A program made the position numbers and the translations under genes. Positions 18,901 to 26,834 of a stretch of DNA of 64,000 nucleotides are shown one piece after another (position 1 is the stretch's first letter; every line of letters starts with the position of its first letter). The notes beneath the pieces were generated by a model. That model saw only the letters and a program-made list of their open reading frames with translations. It had not been told where the DNA came from and made no database searches. Source of the stretch: Rhodanobacteraceae bacterium. Its GTDB lineage: Bacteria; Pseudomonadota; Gammaproteobacteria; Xanthomonadales; Rhodanobacteraceae. Location: NCBI GenBank assembly GCA_030123585.1, contig CP126120.1, positions 1,401,254 through 1,465,253 on the forward strand. Reading direction: 5' to 3'.

Positions 18901-19725
18901 GTCGCGATCCCGAGCGCGAAAGTCGCGGTCGAAAAACTGCCCGGACAGGGTCCGGCCCAGGCTTCGCCCGACGTGGTGATCGTCGATGCGCCGCCCGCCG
19001 CGCAGGTCGCGCCGCTGGCGATGAACGCCGACATCGGCGTGAAACTCGGCGACGACGTGAAACTGCACGGCTACGGCCTCGACGGCAGCGTGCACGGCCA
19101 GCTCACGGTGCAGGTGCAGCCGGGACAGGCCGCGACCGGGCGCGGCGAGATCCGCGTGGCGGGCAAGTACGAAGCCTACGGGCAGAACCTCAACATCGAA
19201 CGCGGCCGCCTGTTGTTCGCCGGCACGCCGCTCGACAATCCGGGGTTGGACATCCGCGCGGTGCGCCAGATCCGCAGCCAGGACATCACGGTGGGCCTTT
19301 CCATCCGCGGCACCGCGCAACGACCCGTCCTGACGGTGTTCTCCGATCCCGCGATGGAACAGGCCGAAGCGCTTTCCTATCTCGTCACCGGCCGTCCGCT
19401 GAACGCGCTGAAAAGCGGCGAAGGCGACACGCTCAACACCGCCGCGCAGGCCTTGGGCGGATTGGCCGGCGACAGGCTGGCGAAGTCGATCGGTTCTCGC
19501 CTCGGCCTCGAAGCCGGCGTATCCAGCAGCGAGGCGCTGGGCGGCTCGGCATTCACCGCGGGAAAATATCTTTCGCCGCGCCTGTTCCTGAGTTACGGCG
19601 TCGGCCTGTTCACGCCGGGCCAGGTCATCACCCTGCGCTACACCTTGAACCGTTTCCTGCAATTCGAAGCGGAGAATGCGACGACCGGTAATCGCGCGAG
19701 CTTCAATTACCGGATCGAGAAGTAG
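15991..19725 (+). CDS. tamB: Translocation and assembly module protein TamB
   Basis: A 1244-residue AsmA/TamB-family protein that bridges inner and outer membrane; the family is implicated in autotransporter assembly and in phospholipid transport. An N-terminal anchor (GIGAAIGALIVVLVALVAWLL) is followed by a long beta-rich periplasmic stretch and the conserved C-terminal TamB (DUF490) domain, ending in a barrel-like FNYRIEK. GTG start within the tamA stop (GTGA). The 3' end overlaps the end of the convergent tetR-like gene by 23 bases. Length and gene order agree with known tamAB pairs. Confidence 0.94.
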   Translation: MTRARKWLIGIGAAIGALIVVLVALVAWLLYTPSGLRFALDRGVALMHGQFAYARAGGTLAGTTTIEGLRYHTGDGTKIAIAHATVDLRPWALLGHTLHVTRTRIDGITLDLAPSKPSSQSSAFSLKPPLAIVLDDTQLTRIAVNEDGKHTFAADSLVLAGKWSSEQLVVKRLTLRAPAGHAELEGALAIARGYPGHGKASIDWTQDGVRYTGDIATQSDGKTARLNAALTAPVRLKLDASLALDARHAWTLWLQAPTFDARALPALPASLKTLALDLRGTGDERGGKLEGSVIANGHVALIDPAQFAYDGKTLTLDPLRLRSPAMPGVVRATGVVHFDAKPMTAALDVDWRDVQLPADLAGQPLATHGGVHVEGSAERFALKGALAIGPPDRLANLDVDLAGTPQAIRLNALKLVQKNGGLNARGSIGLQPRVSWKLDAVARKLDPGALLAGWDGALDFTLATAGKLTPQGPEATLKLDKAGGTLRGRSIAGSKADLRIVPGNLLDGSLLLVAGGSRIQAQGTGGRQTNATVDLDIASLGDWLPNATGALRGQFTVKGAWPKLAVAGRLQGTGLDVDARRINALQLTAAIPNLAQPGGQLDLALHGVHAAGLDFDSVQLQGSGNAGSHHLQLSAHGKQLGAALALQGSWQDKTKRWTGTLSGVELSPQGMPKWRQQQASNITWQNGALALSQFCLTAGAPQLCLSANRDAKGAMTAKYDLRHLPLQLLATLASGSDPLQASGEISGTGQLSVAANGALNGNASLAASAGHIAYASNPGRPLLAWSSITANAEATGANQHVRLHGALSDGGHVDGDITVSGANRALHGTVDAELRSLAFLEALSPEIANVHGALAGSLQLAGRLAAPQFQGRIQTQGFSAELPRAGLKLHDGQFAIAGDPQGHLAITGQLASGQGVLHIDGSTGLAADAPLKLDIKGDNVLVADIPAAHVVASPDLHIARANGVFALTGSVAIPSAKVAVEKLPGQGPAQASPDVVIVDAPPAAQVAPLAMNADIGVKLGDDVKLHGYGLDGSVHGQLTVQVQPGQAATGRGEIRVAGKYEAYGQNLNIERGRLLFAGTPLDNPGLDIRAVRQIRSQDITVGLSIRGTAQRPVLTVFSDPAMEQAEALSYLVTGRPLNALKSGEGDTLNTAAQALGGLAGDRLAKSIGSRLGLEAGVSSSEALGGSAFTAGKYLSPRLFLSYGVGLFTPGQVITLRYTLNRFLQFEAENATTGNRASFNYRIEK

Positions 19726-20467
19726 TGGGCCTATTTTGAATGCGCGACCGCATGCTCCCGCGCCTCAACTCGGCCGCGCGCAATTCCAGGCCATCCAGGA
19801 TGACGTTCAACCCGGCCTTGAAAAGTTTTTCCGGCCGGATGTTCGCCAATACCTTCGCGGCGCCGGAGAGGCTCGGATAATCGCGATGGGTACCTTCGAG
19901 GTGCTGCAACTCGACGCCCAGGGCAGACGCCGGAAACAGCACCGGCGGTTTGGCGACTCGTTGTCCGCGCGCCTCCTCCGTGATCATTCCGAGGAGGTAA
20001 TGGCGATAGAACGTTGCCATCGCCACTGCTTCGGCAGTGGGGAAACCGGCGTCCAGGAAAACCTCGACGGCAGCGTCATACAGCTTCATCCGATGGGGAC
20101 CGGTTGGAGGCAGCTCCGCAAACAACCGGGGCGCATCCCGGTGCGCGACGAGAACACGCCTGTACTCGCTCGCGATCTTCTCCAGCCGCCTGCGAAAGGA
20201 CTGACTCTTTTGCGGCAATGCCATCTCTGCGCACAGCGCGTCGGCGACAAGCTGCAACAGCTCGTCCTTGCTATGCACATGCCAGTACAACGCAGGTGAC
20301 TTGACGCCGAGGCGTTCCGCGACGCGACGCGTGCTGACCCCTTCCAAGCCCTCGCGCTGCAGCAAGTCGAGCGCCTCGGCGACGATTTTCGTTCGATCGA
20401 TACCCGCGGACGTGCCACGCGCTCTTGGTTGGAGACGACTCTTGCCCGGATTGCGCATCGACCTCAT
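19703..20467 (-). CDS. TetR-class transcriptional repressor (TetR_C tetracycline-repressor type)
   Basis: 254 residues from ATG 20467 (a second ATG at 20458 is possible). The helix-turn-helix (about 45-64, VSTRRVAERLGVKSPALYWH) is close to classic TetR: Pro, Tyr, Trp and His of the reading helix are kept, with Ser and Ala replacing the Gln and Thr. The core resembles the tetracycline-repressor C-terminal family, including a HisTyr-Leu-Leu-Gly segment, but other drug-contacting residues are not obvious, so the ligand is unknown. It is divergent from a Tat-exported dipeptidase gene, with a tetO-like operator between them (20490-20504), suggesting it represses itself and that gene. Confidence 0.88.
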   Translation of the reverse strand: MRSMRNPGKSRLQPRARGTSAGIDRTKIVAEALDLLQREGLEGVSTRRVAERLGVKSPALYWHVHSKDELLQLVADALCAEMALPQKSQSFRRRLEKIASEYRRVLVAHRDAPRLFAELPPTGPHRMKLYDAAVEVFLDAGFPTAEAVAMATFYRHYLLGMITEEARGQRVAKPPVLFPASALGVELQHLEGTHRDYPSLSGAAKVLANIRPEKLFKAGLNVILDGLELRAAELRRGSMRSRIQNRPTTSRSGN

Positions 20468-20489
20468 CCAATGCCGTTGACAGGGATAG

Positions 20490-20504
20490 TTTATCACTGA
20501 TAAT
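20490..20504. promoter_or_regulatory. tetO-like operator in the tetR/dipeptidase divergent region
   Basis: Palindrome TTATCACTGATAA (20491-20503), whose core TATCACTGATA differs from the core of tetO2, TATCAGTGATA, only at the central base. It lies 24 bases before the repressor start codon and 36 bases before the GTG of the dipeptidase gene, a typical place to control both. The neighbouring repressor keeps most TetR reading-helix residues, which fits recognition of this sequence. Confidence 0.75.
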
Positions 20505-20538
20505 TTGCTTTGCCGAATCCCTGCAGAGAGGCAAAGCC

Positions 20539-21696
20539 GTGGCAACCGAACGCTGGACCCGTAGAGATTTCCTCGCCCTGTCCGGCGCCACGGCACTTGC
20601 CGCGCTGGTGCCTCCGCAAACGCTGCGCGCGGCCACCGCGCCATCGAGCGCGCCGCAAGCAAACGCCCTGCCCGCCAACGTCGACAACCTCTATCGCAAC
20701 GCATTCGTGCTGGATGCGAACACGCTGGCTTCCGTCGGCTACACGCAATACGACAAGGACGCCGCCGGCAAACTGGCGGCCATCCGCAACTCCGGCCTGA
20801 CCGCGTTCAAGAGCACACTGGGCGGCGACGGCGCGAACTTCGAAGACACCGTGGCCGACATCGCCGCGGCGCAATCGCTGATCGACAAGCATCCCGAACT
20901 TTTCATCAAGGTGGTGCGTCCCGCCGACCTCGATCGCGCGAAGCCCGAAGGCAAGATCGCGGTGATCCTGTCGTTCGAAGCCGCATCGATGCTGGACGGC
21001 AAGGTCGAACGCATCGAACTGTTCCGCCAGCTCGACGTGCTGGTGATGCAGCTCACCTACAACCGTCGCACGCCGTTCGGCTGCGGTTGTCTCGACGGCG
21101 ACAGCGACGGCGTGACCGATCTCGGCCGCCAGGCGATCGCAAGGATGAACGCGCTTGGCGTCGCGCTCGACTTGAGTCACGCCAACGTGAAAACCACCGA
21201 AGACGGCATTCGCCTGTCGACGCGCCCACCCGTGTTCACGCACGCGGGATGCCGCGCGGTGTTCGATCATCCGCGCAACAAGACCGACCGCGACATGCGC
21301 GCGCTCGCCGGCAAGGGCGGCGTGATGGGCATCTACATGCTGCCGTTCCTGACGGCCGACACGCGCCAGCCGACCCTGGCCGACTACATGCGCCACATGG
21401 TGCACGCGCTGGACGTGTGCGGCGAAGACCACGTGGGCATCGGCACCGATTCGATGTTCTTCACGGTGAGCGCGGACGATCTGAAACAGGTGGCCGCGCT
21501 GGAACTGCAACGCAAGCAAGCCGGCCTCGGCGCGCCGGGCGAAAACCGACCGCCGTATTTTCCCGACATCAACACGCCGCGCAAACTCGAGTACGTCGCG
21601 GGCGCGTTGCTGAGGCACGGCTACAGCGCGCGCGTCACCGAAAAGGTGCTCGGGCTCAATTTCCGTCGCGTGTTCCAGGAAATCTGGACGGTGTAG
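20539..21696 (+). CDS. Tat-exported membrane dipeptidase-like protein (M19 family) with altered metal site
   Basis: 385 residues from GTG 20539, with AGAGAGG as ribosome site. The N terminus carries a twin-arginine signal (RWTRRDFLALSGATALAAL), so it is exported folded. The M19 fold is recognised from SFEAASML (metal-bridging Glu), ALDLSHANVK (His), THAGCRAVFDHPRN (His) and VGIGTDSMFF (Asp). The first metal motif, normally DGHxD at the start of the mature domain, reads LDANTL here, so two ligands seem to be missing. It is probably periplasmic. Activity on dipeptides is uncertain. It is apparently controlled by the divergent TetR-like protein. Confidence 0.82.
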   Translation: MATERWTRRDFLALSGATALAALVPPQTLRAATAPSSAPQANALPANVDNLYRNAFVLDANTLASVGYTQYDKDAAGKLAAIRNSGLTAFKSTLGGDGANFEDTVADIAAAQSLIDKHPELFIKVVRPADLDRAKPEGKIAVILSFEAASMLDGKVERIELFRQLDVLVMQLTYNRRTPFGCGCLDGDSDGVTDLGRQAIARMNALGVALDLSHANVKTTEDGIRLSTRPPVFTHAGCRAVFDHPRNKTDRDMRALAGKGGVMGIYMLPFLTADTRQPTLADYMRHMVHALDVCGEDHVGIGTDSMFFTVSADDLKQVAALELQRKQAGLGAPGENRPPYFPDINTPRKLEYVAGALLRHGYSARVTEKVLGLNFRRVFQEIWTV

Positions 21697-21738
21697 CGCT
21701 GCTAGAGTGCGCGCTGTCTTTCCATCGCTTCGGATCGC

Positions 21739-22578
21739 ATGGATTTGCCCACCGAAAACACCCCGGCCGTTCCCGCCGCCGCTGCCGCTGTACAAACGGT
21801 AGAAAAGCGCCCCGGCGTCTGGAGCGGACTCGGCATCGTGGCGCTGTATTTCCTGCTGCAGTTCGGCTTGGGCATTCTCGCCGGCATGGCGATCGGCGTC
21901 GTGTTGGGCATCAAGGCCGGCCTCCAGTCGGCCGCGGCGCACCGCACGTTCGATCCGCAGTCGCTGGTTCGCCTCATGCAGGCGAATCCGGACATCCGGG
22001 CGATCACGGCCGTACTCACGATCGCGGCCGCGGCGGCCGTGATGACCGCGATCGTGCGGCAGACGTGGCCCGCGCAATGGGCGCGCGCCGAGTTGCCCGG
22101 TTTCGGATTGACCCGCCCGAACGGCAAATACGCGTACCTCGGCGCCGTGCTGCTGGCGTTGCTGGTGTTGATGGTGGGCAACCTGATGACCCACCTGCTC
22201 GCGGGTTCGCATCCGATCCGTCAGGACGTCACGCTGCTGGCAGGCAACGTGTCGCCCGGCTTGCGCATGCTGCTGGCGCTGCTGGTGGTGGGTGTCGCGC
22301 CGTTCGTCGAGGAACTGGTGTTCCGCGGCGTGCTGCTGTCGGGCCTCGCAAGCCGCATGCACATCGGCTGGGCGGTGGTGTTGAGCGCGCTGGTCTTCGG
22401 CTGCGTGCACCTGCCGGATTTCAAGTTCGCGTGGTATCCGGTGCCCGCGCTGGTGCTGCTGGGCGTCGCCTCCGCGTGGTTGCGGCTGAAGACGCGTTCG
22501 CTGTGGCCGTCGATCACGCTGCACGCCACCAACAACCTGGTCGCGGCGATCGCGTGGTTCGTGGCCGCTCACCACTGA
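21739..22578 (+). CDS. CPBP (CAAX/Abi) family intramembrane metalloprotease
   Basis: A 279-residue polytopic membrane protein. The CPBP signature is seen as VEELVFRGVLLSGL (EExxxR) and, about 30 residues later, VFGCVHL with the conserved His, then a final His-Asn near LHATNNLVAAI. About eight hydrophobic segments. The role of the family in bacteria ranges from peptide maturation to immunity of bacteriocins; none can be chosen here. It follows the dipeptidase gene by 42 bases on the same strand and could be in its transcript. Confidence 0.86.
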   Translation: MDLPTENTPAVPAAAAAVQTVEKRPGVWSGLGIVALYFLLQFGLGILAGMAIGVVLGIKAGLQSAAAHRTFDPQSLVRLMQANPDIRAITAVLTIAAAAAVMTAIVRQTWPAQWARAELPGFGLTRPNGKYAYLGAVLLALLVLMVGNLMTHLLAGSHPIRQDVTLLAGNVSPGLRMLLALLVVGVAPFVEELVFRGVLLSGLASRMHIGWAVVLSALVFGCVHLPDFKFAWYPVPALVLLGVASAWLRLKTRSLWPSITLHATNNLVAAIAWFVAAHH

Positions 22579-22642
22579 TTGACAGCCGAAAGCCTTGGCG
22601 GAAACATCCCGTTACCGCCCTGGACCAGAGGCAGAAATAGCG
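22577..22642. repeat. Short diverged intergenic repeat, copy A
   Basis: Begins GATTGACAGCCG, contains TGGCGG and GCCCTG, and ends AGCG. A diverged second copy (roughly two-thirds identical with one small indel) lies at 30049-30113. The rest of the 159-base gap to the ggt stop shows nothing that I can name. Confidence 0.45.
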
Positions 22643-22737
22643 TGTGTGCGCCATGAAGGTCGCCGCAAAATGGAAAGTAGCAATGACGCGTAGCATCAAG
22701 TTTGAAGTGCGCAGCCAACGAGCATAAGCGGACGCTT

Positions 22738-24531
22738 TCAATACCCCGCCGCCGACCCCGCCGGATAACGCGGATCGTTGACGCTTTCCAGCATGCCGGT
22801 CTTGGGATTCACCACGATCGCGGCGATGTCGCCCATCGAGCGGATGGTGCGGATCGTGTAACCCATCGCTTCCAGCGCCGTCTGCACGTCGGGCGCGAAC
22901 GCGCCCGGCTCGGCGAAGATCTGGTCGGGATACCACTGCATGTGGATGCGCGGCGCGTCGATGGCCTGCTTCACGTTCATGCCGTACTCGGCCACGTTGA
23001 GGAAACTCTCCATCGTGGTCGAGATGATGGTGGAGCCGCCCGGGCTGCCCGTCACCATGAACAGCTTGCCGTCGCGCAGCACGATGGTCGGGCTCATCGA
23101 ACTCAACGGCCGCTTGCCGGGCTGGATGCGGTTGGCCTCGCCCTGCACCAGCCCGAACTGGTTGGGCACGTCGGGCTTGGACGTGAAGTCATCCATCTCG
23201 TTGTTGAGGAAGAACCCGGTATCGCCGGCGATCTGCTTGATGCCGAAGTAACTGTTGACGGTGTAGGTGACCGCGACCGCGTTGCCCTTGCCATCGACCA
23301 CCGAGTAGTGCGTGGTGTTGGTGCCCTGGTACGGCCCGAGGCTGCCCTGCACTTCCGACGACGGCGTGGCCTTGTCGGGCTGGATGCCGGCGCGCAATTC
23401 CGCCGCGTGTTCGGCCGACAGCAGCTTCGTGATCGGGTTGTGCACGAACGCGGGATCGCCGAGGTAGGTGTTGCGGTCGGCGAACGCACGGCGTTCGGCT
23501 TCCACGAAATAATGCGCGCTCCTGGCGGAATGGAAACCCCACTCGGCGAACGGATACGGCGCGATGATCTGCAGGGTTTCGCAGATCGTGGTGCCGCCCG
23601 AGCTCGGCGGCGGCGACGAAATGATGGTGTAGCCGTGGTAGCCGCACTCGATCGGCCTTTCCCACTGCACGGTGTAGTCGCTGAAATCCTTCATCGTCAG
23701 CAGTCCGCCGCTCGCCTCGCTGGCCTTCACCACGGCCGCCGCGATCGGCCCTTCATAGAACGCCTTGGTGCCGCCTTCGGAAATCATCTCGAGCGTATGC
23801 GCGAGTTGCGGCTGCTTCAGCACCTGCCCCGCCTTCCACGGCTGGCCATGGTCGAGAAAGATCGCGGCGACGTTCGGGTTCCTGCGGAAGGCATCGGTCG
23901 AGGTGTCGAGGATGCGCACATCGCCCGGGTCCAGCACGTAACCGTCCTTCGCCAACTTGATGGCTGGCGCGATGACCTGTTGCAGGCGCATCGTCCCGTA
24001 CAGCTGCAGGGCCTCGTCGAAACCCATCACCGTGCCGGGCACGCCGACGCCGAGCCAGGTGCGCGTGCTGCGTCCCTTCACGACCTTGCCTTCGGCGTTC
24101 TGCATCATGTCGGGCGTCGCCGCCAGTGGCGCCTTCTCGCGGAAGTCGAGGAACAGGTTCCTGCCGTCGGCGAGGTGGAGGGTCATGAAACCGCCGCCGC
24201 CGATGTTGCCGCAGCACGGATGCACCACCGCCAGCGCGTAGCCGACCGCGACCGCGGCATCCACCGCGTTGCCGCCCTGCTTCAGGATGTCGACGCCGAT
24301 CTGCGTCGCGAGGTGCTGCGCGCTGACCACCATGCCGTGCCTGGCCGCGACCAGCGGTTCGTCCGGCCATGCGCGCTCCGCATTGCTCTCGACCCTGGCC
24401 TGGATCGGACCATCCTGCGCGCTCTGCGCGCTCGACGCACTGGCGGGCGCGGACTGATCGGCGAACGCGCAGGACGCGCTGCCTCCGGCTGCCAGCAAGG
24501 TGATGACGGCAGCCAGCAGAAACTTGCGCAT
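22738..24531 (-). CDS. ggt: Gamma-glutamyltransferase (gamma-glutamyltranspeptidase)
   Basis: Periplasmic N-terminal-nucleophile enzyme that cleaves glutathione and transfers gamma-glutamyl groups; made as one chain that cuts itself. From ATG 24531 (ribosome site GGGAG) the 597 residues start with a signal peptide (FLLAAVITLLAAGGSASCAFA). The self-cleavage site and nucleophile Thr are in NTTHYSVVD, where cleavage precedes the second Thr; the large subunit has the glutamate-binding region DFREKAPLAAT, and the small subunit GSPGGSTII and LSSMSPTIV. The frame is open upstream to 24825, but the signal peptide fixes the start. The substrate in this host is presumably glutathione. Confidence 0.95.
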   Translation of the reverse strand: MRKFLLAAVITLLAAGGSASCAFADQSAPASASSAQSAQDGPIQARVESNAERAWPDEPLVAARHGMVVSAQHLATQIGVDILKQGGNAVDAAVAVGYALAVVHPCCGNIGGGGFMTLHLADGRNLFLDFREKAPLAATPDMMQNAEGKVVKGRSTRTWLGVGVPGTVMGFDEALQLYGTMRLQQVIAPAIKLAKDGYVLDPGDVRILDTSTDAFRRNPNVAAIFLDHGQPWKAGQVLKQPQLAHTLEMISEGGTKAFYEGPIAAAVVKASEASGGLLTMKDFSDYTVQWERPIECGYHGYTIISSPPPSSGGTTICETLQIIAPYPFAEWGFHSARSAHYFVEAERRAFADRNTYLGDPAFVHNPITKLLSAEHAAELRAGIQPDKATPSSEVQGSLGPYQGTNTTHYSVVDGKGNAVAVTYTVNSYFGIKQIAGDTGFFLNNEMDDFTSKPDVPNQFGLVQGEANRIQPGKRPLSSMSPTIVLRDGKLFMVTGSPGGSTIISTTMESFLNVAEYGMNVKQAIDAPRIHMQWYPDQIFAEPGAFAPDVQTALEAMGYTIRTIRSMGDIAAIVVNPKTGMLESVNDPRYPAGSAAGY

Positions 24532-24590
24532 GTTCGCTCCCGGAAATCGACGTGGCAAAGCGTAAACCTTGCGTGCCGTCACCGGGCTTG

Positions 24591-25751
24591 TCAACGCGCC
24601 GCCGTCAACGCGTCGACGACGGGCTGCACCTGGGCTTCGCGGCCCAGCACGTCGCCGAGCCGCTGCAACCGTTGCGCCAGCGTCGCGGCAGCGTCCGCGC
24701 AGACGGTCGCGTGGCCGACCTTGCGGCCCGGCCGCGGCGACTTGCCGTAGTCGTGCCAGTGCACGCCGGGGACCGCTAGCGCGCGGTCGCGATCCGGCAG
24801 CTCGCCGATCCAGTTCAACATGCACGAGAGTCCGCGCGCCGACGTGTCGCCCAGCGGCATGCCCAGCACCGCACGCACGTGGTTCTCGAACTGCGACGTG
24901 ACCGCGCCCTCGATGGTCCAGTGCCCGGAGTTGTGCACGCGCGGGGCCATTTCATTTCCGAGCAGCGTGCCATTTTTCACGAACAATTCCAGAGCGAACA
25001 CGCCGACGTAATCGAGTTCTTCGCCGACCGCGCGCGCATGCGCGTAGGCTGCCTGCCCGATCGCATCCCCCACGAGTGCGGGCGCGAGGCTCGCGGACAG
25101 GATGCCGTCGACGTGCCAGTTGCGCGGCACCGACCACGCGCGGAAATCGCCGTCGCGCGCGCGCACCGCGATCACGGAAATCTCGAAGTCGAACGGCACG
25201 AAGGCTTCCAGGATCAGTCCCACGCGCTCGGCCTGCGCGCCCAGCGCCTGCCACGCCGCATCGGCACCGGCGAGCGTCCGGATGTGGAACTGGCCCTTGC
25301 CGTCGTAACCGAGACGGCGGGTTTTCAGGATCGCTGGCGCGCCGATGCGCGCCAGCGCGGCGTCCAGCTCGGCGCGCGTCGCCACCGCGGCGAATTCCGC
25401 GGTCGGCAATCCGCATTCACGAAACAGGGTCTTCTCGGCCACGCGATCCTGCGCGGTCGCGAGCGAATGCGCGTTCGGCGCAGTGCGGGTGTGCGCGGCC
25501 AGCCATTCGGCAGTCGCAGCCGGCACGTTCTCGAAATCGTAGGTCGCGGCGTCGACCTCACGCGCGAACGGCTCCAACCGGTCGAACGCGTCCCAGCCCG
25601 CCTGCAGCAGCGGCGCCACCTGCCCGGCGCAGGCATCCGCGGTCGGATCGACGATGCGAAAGCGCACGCCCAGCGGCGCACCGGCCAACACGAGCATGCG
25701 TGCGAGTTGGCCGCCCCCCAATATCCCAAGTATTTGTTGAGCGTCAATCAT
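24591..25751 (-). CDS. purK: N5-carboxyaminoimidazole ribonucleotide synthase PurK
   Basis: ATP-grasp enzyme that carboxylates AIR with bicarbonate in purine synthesis; its unstable product is the substrate of PurE encoded just upstream. The 386 residues show the N-terminal ILGGGQLARML, the conserved YDFENVP, the ATP-binding KTRRLGYDGKGQF, and EMAPRVHNSGHWT near the C-terminal part. ATG at 25751 is chosen by alignment to the family start; its best purine-rich stretch is 14 bases away, further than usual. It is separated from purE by a 109-base spacer with a palindromic repeat. Confidence 0.95.
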   Translation of the reverse strand: MIDAQQILGILGGGQLARMLVLAGAPLGVRFRIVDPTADACAGQVAPLLQAGWDAFDRLEPFAREVDAATYDFENVPAATAEWLAAHTRTAPNAHSLATAQDRVAEKTLFRECGLPTAEFAAVATRAELDAALARIGAPAILKTRRLGYDGKGQFHIRTLAGADAAWQALGAQAERVGLILEAFVPFDFEISVIAVRARDGDFRAWSVPRNWHVDGILSASLAPALVGDAIGQAAYAHARAVGEELDYVGVFALELFVKNGTLLGNEMAPRVHNSGHWTIEGAVTSQFENHVRAVLGMPLGDTSARGLSCMLNWIGELPDRDRALAVPGVHWHDYGKSPRPGRKVGHATVCADAAATLAQRLQRLGDVLGREAQVQPVVDALTAAR

Positions 25752-25794
25752 GATGGAAAATTGAACCTCCATCGTGCGAACCCGCACGGCACCC

Positions 25795-25845
25795 ACTCCC
25801 CCTCTCCCGCTTGCGGGAGAGGGCAAGGGGTGAGGGGCAACCTTA
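25795..25845. repeat. Palindromic repeat between purE and purK
   Basis: Perfect 11-base arms CCCTCTCCCGC and GCGGGAGAGGG around TT at 25800-25823, followed by AAGGGGTGAGGGG. Similar sequence occurs at 1028-1100. It lies inside the purEK operon, where it could lower or stabilise downstream purK mRNA. Confidence 0.7.
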
Positions 25846-25860
25846 GAAAAGCTGCCATGA

Positions 25861-26421
<561 letters not shown>

Positions 26422-26456
26422 GGTCTCACCGGCGCAAAACGGGTATTGTACGCGGC

Positions 26457-26723
26457 ATGGACAAGCGATTGCTGGACATCCTCTGTGACCCGGTCACCAA
26501 GACCCCGGTGCGCCTGCTGCGCCGCGACGAACTGGACGCACTCAACCGCGCGATCGCGGCCGGCCAGGTCGATACCGTGGCCGGCATCAAGGTCGCCGCG
26601 CCGCTTTCCGCGGGACTCGTCACCACCGACCGGAAAGTGGTCTACCGGATCGAGGACGACATCCCCGTGATGCTGGCCGAGGAAGGCATCGGCACCCTGC
26701 AGTTGACTGATTTCCCCACATAG
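26457..26723 (+). CDS. Trm112/YcaR-like small zinc-ribbon-type protein (UPF0434)
   Basis: 88 residues starting [18 protein letters not shown] and containing [14 protein letters not shown], the two conserved blocks of the YcaR/Trm112 family. The family binds methyltransferases or is linked to lipid A genes in other bacteria. It carries only one Cys in the first block, so no complete zinc site is apparent, which is common for bacterial members. An insert of about 25 residues between the blocks makes it longer than the 60-residue E. coli form. It stands alone between purE and the DUF1631 gene. Confidence 0.85.
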   Translation: MDKRLLDILCDPVTKTPVRLLRRDELDALNRAIAAGQVDTVAGIKVAAPLSAGLVTTDRKVVYRIEDDIPVMLAEEGIGTLQLTDFPT

Positions 26724-26834
26724 GGACCGACCACGGCGCTCCCGCACCGGCGCTGTGAACGGATTCACGGTCCCGCATCCGTGGATCGGCATACTGGACG
26801 GCCCGGGTGCCGCACCGGCGAGCGAGATTTTTCC

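Noticed and set aside
16351..19662. Minus-strand open frame of about 1100 codons opposite tamB
   Set aside because: Product is rich in Arg, Gln, His and Ala with no family features; it is the antisense shadow of tamB in GC-rich DNA.
20468..20704. N-terminal extension of the TetR-like protein
   Set aside because: It would run through the operator and the start of the dipeptidase gene; the family begins near the chosen Met.
20494..22575. Minus-strand open frame of 693 codons opposite the dipeptidase and CPBP genes
   Set aside because: No recognisable domain, His/Gln/Arg-rich shadow of two well-supported genes.
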